From Orobanche coerulescens (Eukaryota > Streptophyta > Magnoliopsida > Lamiales > Orobanchaceae): a stretch of 64,000 nucleotides of DNA. The position numbers and the translations under genes were made by a program. The notes beneath the pieces are model-generated. The model searched no databases and was not told the DNA's origin. It saw only the letters and a program-made list of their open reading frames with translations. Where the stretch lies: the NCBI GenBank assembly GCA_033398695.1, contig CM065809.1:88889644-88953643 (forward strand). Reading direction: 5' to 3'. How positions within the stretch are numbered: position 1 is the stretch's first letter; each line of letters opens with the position of its first letter. Below are positions 59,078 through 64,000 of this stretch, piece by piece.

Positions 59078-59470
59078 CCGTTTTCTCTTTCCTATGATAA
59101 TGTTTCTATTTTGTCAGACCAAACATTCCATGCATTTTTGCTATCATGAACTATTACTCTCTTTATCTTCTAATGAATGTGTTTGATTGTTTTGGCAATC
59201 TTTATTCCTATGTATTATTATTCGTGGTAATTCGTTGTCTTGAAATTTGTTTACTATTTTGTGTTTCGCTGGCTCTTACAGGATCTCTCGACTTTTTGTT
59301 AATGACAAAAAGGGGGAGAAAAATATGTCTCGTTTCTGAAATAACCCTTATTCGATTCTGGGGGAGTCTTACTCAGGGAGAGAGTTTATTAAATTTTTTC
59401 GATCTTCCAAAACTCACCTTTTTCAAAAACTCCCATACTTAAATTTTGTCATCATCAAAAAGGGGGAGAT
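59078..59470 (+). other. Sirevirus 3' non-coding region with repeated polypurine tracts
   Basis: AAAAAGGGGGAGA occurs at 59307-59320 and again at 59457-59469, directly before the 3' LTR; a weaker GGGGGAG lies near 59360. Multiple tracts are a Sirevirus hallmark. No reliable protein is seen here. Confidence 0.82.
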
Positions 59471-59991
59471 TGTTGGAATAATATTTTTTAAATCATTTTA
59501 TACATTTTGATGGTGCGTTATTTGACCAAACTTTACTTAACATATTTTTCCTTCAGTTAACGTACGTAAATGAACCTTTTATAAAGTACGTAACACTCAC
59601 AGTTTTTGCAAGATATTTTATACAGGTAACGTACGTAACTCATTCAATATAACGTACATAACGTTGAACATTCTGACCGTTGCAAAAAGTCATTAGCCGT
59701 TACAACAAGTCATCACATTCAACGGATCTCTGACTGGAAGTTAACGTACGTAAGCATATCTTGCGTAACGTACGTAATGGATCTCATTGGATGTCTCTGG
59801 CCTAATTCTCACAGTTCGTTACGGCCGCCACACAATCCATATAACGTACGTAGTAGTGATAACGTACGTAATTCTGGGAGCATAACGTACGTAAGCTGTG
59901 CAACTGTTCCAACGGGAAATTCAGCTCAAGAAGGCTATAAATAGCACACTTCAAGGATTTGGAAATCATACAAGTTATCTGAGCTTACAAG
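59471..59991 (+). repeat. 3' LTR of Sirevirus, 5' portion
   Basis: The sequence starts TGTTGGAATAATA and matches 43082-43610. It has better-preserved ACGTACGT motifs and a TATAAATA box at 59936-59943. It stops at the LRD-2 insertion; the remainder should lie beyond the window. Confidence 0.92.
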
Positions 59992-60365
59992 TGTAATATC
60001 CGCAATTTCGAATTTCGGTAATTTTCTTTTTTTGGCGGAAGTTCGTTTTGACGACTCGCTCCTGACCGTTTCGTCATTCCGAGAATGATTAATTTTGCAC
60101 TTTTTGTCATCCGAGTTCGTTTCGGTGTCGTTTTGTTGAGTTCCGTGTCCTTAATCGACTTTTTCACGTGGGAGTTCAACTTTGTAAAGTCACCATTAAT
60201 TCTTGGAAACTCCAAAAATTCTGAATCTTCGCAACATTATAGAGCATCAAGTTAGTTTCCAATGGTTCAAACGGTGAGTCAATCGGAGCCCAGACGAAGG
60301 AGTTATGGTCGAAATAGCCAAGACTTCACGATGTGCCTTTTTGGTGTTGAAGGGCGCTGTACCGT

Positions 60366-60474
60366 GTGCCGCGGCACACTCAGGCTGTGCCGCGGCACTA
60401 AGCTGATTCCTGGGCGTTTTTGGTGGCCCTGGGCCGCGGCACACTTGTCCTGTGCCGCGGCACACGGGCTTTTT
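60366..60474 (+). promoter_or_regulatory. GTGCCGCGGCAC palindromes of LRD-2
   Basis: There are perfect copies at 60366-60377, 60387-60398 and 60452-60463, and a near copy at about 60431-60444. The motif is the same as in LRD-1, although the adjoining R region is of the other type. Confidence 0.75.
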
Positions 60475-62252
60475 CTGCATTTTTTAGCAGATTTTCGAGG
60501 AGAAAACTTCATTTTTCTCCTCTCTTCTTCCTTATTCCATCTAGGGCGATTTGTGGGCAATTTTTGGGCGATTTGAGTGCTCCCAAACTTGTAGAGATCA
60601 TCCACATCAAGTCTTGTTGTAGATTTTCGGCCTCTACTTGAATCCTTCATCCAAATCAAGGTATTTTGGCTTGAACCCTTGTTTTTGTAGATTTGGGGAT
60701 TTTGCTTTTTGATTTCGATTCCAACCCGTTTTTAATCAATTAATTGTTGTATAAACGTTGTTTTGAACTTTTTATACGGATTGGATACTCGTATCTTTGG
60801 TTCGTTCAACCCGAGGGGTGATTTCTTTGTTCTTGAAGGGTCTTGAACATTTAATGTTCGATTAAATGTTCGAATGAGTTCCCTTTGATAGTTTTTTGGG
60901 ATTTCCGTTGTTTTCGGCCTTGATTCTCGTCGTAATCATGTTTTATTATTCCTTACGGAGGATTATAGGTGCTCGATGATTCCGATGTTGAATTCCGTTG
61001 GTGATTGATGATTCATGTGGTGTTTTCCCGTAGTAATTTCGGTGCTATCGCGTTCTAGATAGTGTTCGGGAATTTGAGGGCTACCCGGCCGTATCCGTTC
61101 ACTTTTCCATTGCTCGTGATATCGAGGCAAGTACCTTGCCCATACTTTTCTTATTTTGTGGATATGATGATCGATGATCGTCTTGGTGTGTTTGTTTGGT
61201 TGTTTGAAATGAAGTTTCAAAAGATTTCGGTTCGGCCTCGTTAAAGGCTTTCTTTCAAAATGCGTGTGTGTTTGGTGAACGGCGTGTTTTGGGAATTGAT
61301 TATGATTGGGTTATTTTGAACGTTGAAGGATTTGATGATGATAATCCTATTGTTTAAAGTTATGAAATCGTGTATTCCGTATTTAATCTTGTTATTGTGT
61401 TTTGAAGAGTTTGATAATGGTGTCGAGTTAATGGCCATCTCTAGTGAGTATTCTTAATGAGCTTACATTCTTAGCATGTTAGTATTGCATGAGTAACGCG
61501 TGTGTGTGTGTATGCTCACTACGGGTTAGATCCGACGGGGTCTCGGTGGGGGTCCACGGAGGGGTGGATCCGCGAGCTTGCTTTTAACCACTATGGGTTA
61601 GATCCGACGGGGTCTCGGTAGGGGTCCACAGAGGGGTGGATCCACGGTTAATTGTGGTGCATTTTGCAAATGTGATTTGATTATGGCATTTCCGGAAATG
61701 AGTGCTTTTGAACGGTTTTCATGATTGCATGCATTGACTAAGTGTGTAAGAGGTAAGGGTTCGTTTGGCTTACTTGGCTAGGATGGCACTAGAGTATTTT
61801 GTTGTTTGTGTTAAATCCTTTATTTGTGAATTTTGATGTTGGGAGACGAACCTTGTGGTCGTTCTTGTGTACTGTGAGTTGATGAGATTGGGGCTAAAAT
61901 CCCAACGTTTTTGTAAAGGTCATTTGATGGATTTGGGGCTAAAATCCCAACGGTTTGGTAAAGGTTATTTTACGGAAAGTAAACTTTTGGGGCGGTGACC
62001 CCTTTTGTCTTTTGGATTTTGAAAAGTAGGATTTGATAATCCTAAATTATTTCCTATTAAAACTCTCGATGGCATTCTAAACCGTTTTATAAATTATTTC
62101 CATTGATTTATGATATTTCGATTTTGAAAGGTTTTCTCAAACTCTTGCCTCGGGAAGTACTTTTCGTTTCGTTTGGATCTTTGAGGATTCCTGGTTATTG
62201 TTATTCGTGGAATGTGAATTGTATGGCTCGTATTTGCACTTTGTTCTTGCAC

Positions 62253-62295
62253 TAGCAAAACAGTGGAGTTTTGCTAACCCCCGATTATTCGGGGG
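62253..62295 (+). other. Double hairpin in LRD-2 U5
   Basis: Stem 1 is TAGCAAAAC (62253-62261) with GTTTTGCTA (62268-62276). Relative to LRD-1 one T-A pair has become C-G, so both sides changed together. Stem 2 is CCCCCGA (62278-62284) with TCGGGGG (62289-62295) around a changed loop. Confidence 0.7.
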
Positions 62296-62652
62296 GTGGA
62301 TGTCTGTTTTTGCATTCAGGTTTTGGAGCATAACACAGGGTCGGCACGAAGGATGATGAAAGATGATCGATACTAATCACATGAGGAACCGTACATCGTG
62401 TATTGGTTCAGTTGTACTTTATTTTCCGCTGCTATATTTTTCCCGTTGTACAGGTGTGGTTGTGTTTTGACCCCTGCGTGGACATGAGTTGTAATCGAGT
62501 TTTATGTTTTTATTGAAAGGCCAAATCGGTCTACTGAGTCATTTTAGCCTTAAAGGCATTGTCGATATGTTTCATGTTGTTACTAGCCTGGTAGATCCTT
62601 GAGGAAAGGTTCTACGGCGTGTAATATCCCTGAGCGGATTGGGGGTGTTACA

Positions 62653-64000
62653 TAAATGGTATCAGAGCTTAGGTTGAGGAAAACCTAGGCTTTCGGGTCA
62701 AGTCATGTCGTTTGAGTCTTGTTTCGTCGGATTTTATCTGACTGAGTCGTGTCGCGACGCGTCGTTTGAGTTTGTTGGTCGTGATTAGTATCGTGGGGTG
62801 ATCATCATCTTCGTGCGACCTGTGGAAGTAAGTCTCCCTTCTTTGTGTTGTGCCTCGTGTGACACGAGCTATTTTTATGATTATTTGTTAAGTGATGGAA
62901 TCCTTATGTGGATTTTGATTTCACGATATGTATTTAATCGACTCTCGTATTTGATTTATACGAGCAGTGTCGTCGCTTGTGATGTCTTTTTATTGTTGTT
63001 TTTGTCCGTTGCTGATGATTTTCGAATCGATTTGCACATTTTACAAGTTCTCTTGTGGAAGCTTTGTGCTTATACACGTTCGACTTGTTCACTAGCCAGT
63101 GCGGTAGGGTCTTTAGAGGCCTAGAATGGGGCCAGTGGTTTTGTTCTGAATGTGGTTATTTGACTCTAATATTTTGTTCTTATGAGGAGTAGTGTTGCTG
63201 GATTGTGCATGTTGAACTGTATTTCTTTTATCCGCTGCGTGAGTTCTTTTGTAATGACTTTTGGTATTTTACCGACCGATTTTTATTTCGAAAACCGCTT
63301 CCCTTAACCGAGTTTTTGGCATTATGGCCTTGATCGCTTTGGCGAAATTCTTGTGACGGTATTTAGTATTTTGTAAATGGCTTTCGTGAGTTTTTGAAAT
63401 ATTACCGTCATCAGCCTTTTTGGCATTTTTGTAAATGGTTTTTAGCCTGGGGTTCCGACGCGGGACCCACAGCGCTATGATGTTCCGTGTGATTACCTGA
63501 AATTTTTGGGCATTCTAGCCTTTTTGGCATCGTCCTTTTTGGCATTGAATTATTTTCGAAAACTTGAGTATCTTAGAAATAAATTTCGAGACATATTTTT
63601 TTTCAATGAGTTATTTTCTTGTGGTACATCCAGGTGCCACAATATATTTCAAAAATTTTCTGCCTCGAGGACCAAAATATTTTGAGATATTTTCAATGTT
63701 TTAGAAACACTTTTATTTAGACCCGAGGGTCGAATATTCTGAAAGTTTTCACTAAGAGAAAGTGTCCTCATTTTTATCAAATGCGAAATGGTTCTCCAAA
63801 GTCTCGATAACAATGTTTCACATTTGTACTTTTTGAAAGGTGATACTCAAGATCAACCGGTGTTCTTCTAAATTATTTTCAAAATGAGGTTTTCGTTTTT
63901 AAAACCTATCCATTCCCGTTTGAGGGCTGGGTATATATGTATGATGTTCGCGTTGTCATTTTAATGTTTGCTCCCGAGTATGACCGAATTGGCGGTGTGA
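62653..64000 (+). other. LRD-2 interior, non-coding, cut by window end
   Basis: It is collinear with the inverted LRD-1 interior (54583 down to about 53290). A segment at 63222-63480 is similar to the end of LTR remnant H at 6986-7304, including a TTAGCCTGG...GGGACCCAC tail module, but it is not followed by GGGGTGTTACA. The 108-codon ORF at 62798-63124 has no family motif. Confidence 0.75.
62656..62670 (+). other. LRD-2 primer-binding site
   Basis: TGGTATCAGAGCTTA begins four bases after the LTR end, matching the initiator-Met type and identical to LRD-1. Confidence 0.93.

Larger units (their letters stand above)
43082..59991 (+). mobile_element. Sirevirus-type Ty1/copia element, interrupted by LRD-1 and LRD-2
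   Basis: The order is LTR, primer site, gag with CCHC knuckle and coiled coil, protease, integrase, RT, RNase H. This domain order (integrase before RT) is Ty1/copia. Three traits point to the Sirevirus group: an extra ORF after pol, repeated AAAAAGGGGGAGA polypurine tracts before the 3' LTR, and many palindromic motifs in the LTR. LRD-1 lies inside RNase H. LRD-2 cuts the 3' LTR after 521 bp, so the element's end and target duplication are not visible; the 5' flank is CTTAA (43077-43081). Confidence 0.9.
59992..62652 (+). repeat. 5' LTR of LRD-2
   Basis: The LTR runs TGTAATATCCGC to GGGGGTGTTACA. Its U3 and extreme U5 match LRD-1. Its R region (about 60640-60900) instead matches the LTR fragment at 8030-8400. 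Its U5 minisatellite (61517-61655, two 72-bp units with GGGTTAGATCCGACGGGG) replaces the 64-bp repeats. I see no canonical TATA box after the palindromes. Confidence 0.9.
59992..64000 (+). mobile_element. Second LARD-like element LRD-2, plus strand, incomplete
   Basis: The 5' LTR is 59992-62652, followed by a primer site and at least 1.35 kb of non-coding interior collinear with LRD-1. It is inserted in the Sirevirus 3' LTR after ACAAG (59987-59991). It lies head-to-head with LRD-1, whose 5' LTR is about 2.6 kb away. No gag or pol is seen in the visible part. Confidence 0.9.

Overview
The window looks like nuclear heterochromatin of a flowering plant. It is almost wholly LTR retrotransposons nested in one another. 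I see no host gene, no tRNA or rRNA gene, no bacterial operon and no CRISPR array. The evidence for a plant is the set of element types: Ty3 chromoviruses with a C-terminal chromodomain, a Sirevirus-type Ty1/copia element, a gag-only (TR-GAG) family and a non-coding LARD-like family. Most elements have primer-binding sites matching initiator-Met tRNA. Reading frames are broken mainly by C-to-T type nonsense changes, as expected of old methylated copies. I do not name a species. Working names used below: H, TRG, LRD, G1, G2, G3 and Sirevirus.

Layout. 1-7304: a plus-strand LTR remnant (H), split by a solo TRG LTR (679-1946) and a complete TRG element (2174-6985, perfect TAGAG target duplication). 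7305-9392: a truncated minus-strand LRD LTR. 9393-30110: a minus-strand G1 chromovirus array, LTR-partial pol-LTR-partial pol-LTR-full interior-LTR. Its third LTR is split by a second TRG element (17635-22164, target duplication ATACA). 30111-43081 plus sequence beyond the window: an old plus-strand chromovirus remnant (G3), split by a minus-strand G2 chromovirus (32467-41016) and then by a Sirevirus starting at 43082. The Sirevirus is itself split by a LARD (LRD-1, 48769-57415, target duplication GATAT, inside RNase H). Its 3' LTR is broken at 59992 by a second LARD (LRD-2) in the opposite orientation, which runs off the window end.

What seems most worth attention. (1) Nearly every LTR family here carries its own array of short, GC-rich, self-complementary motifs just upstream of a TATA-like box, with a different motif in each family. 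(2) Within the LRD family the palindrome module and the neighbouring R module appear to have been exchanged between copies. (3) A double hairpin in the U5 side of LRD and G2 LTRs shows compensatory base changes. (4) The Sirevirus has a promoter-like cluster of the same palindromes in front of its extra 3' ORF. (5) The two partial G1 units share one deletion breakpoint, so the deletion arose once and was then amplified.

The elements do not cooperate as a pathway. The only functional links visible are dependence of non-autonomous TRG and LRD on partners for pol (and gag for LRD), and a shared LTR tail ending GGGGTGTTACA that may reflect common ancestry of the LTRs.
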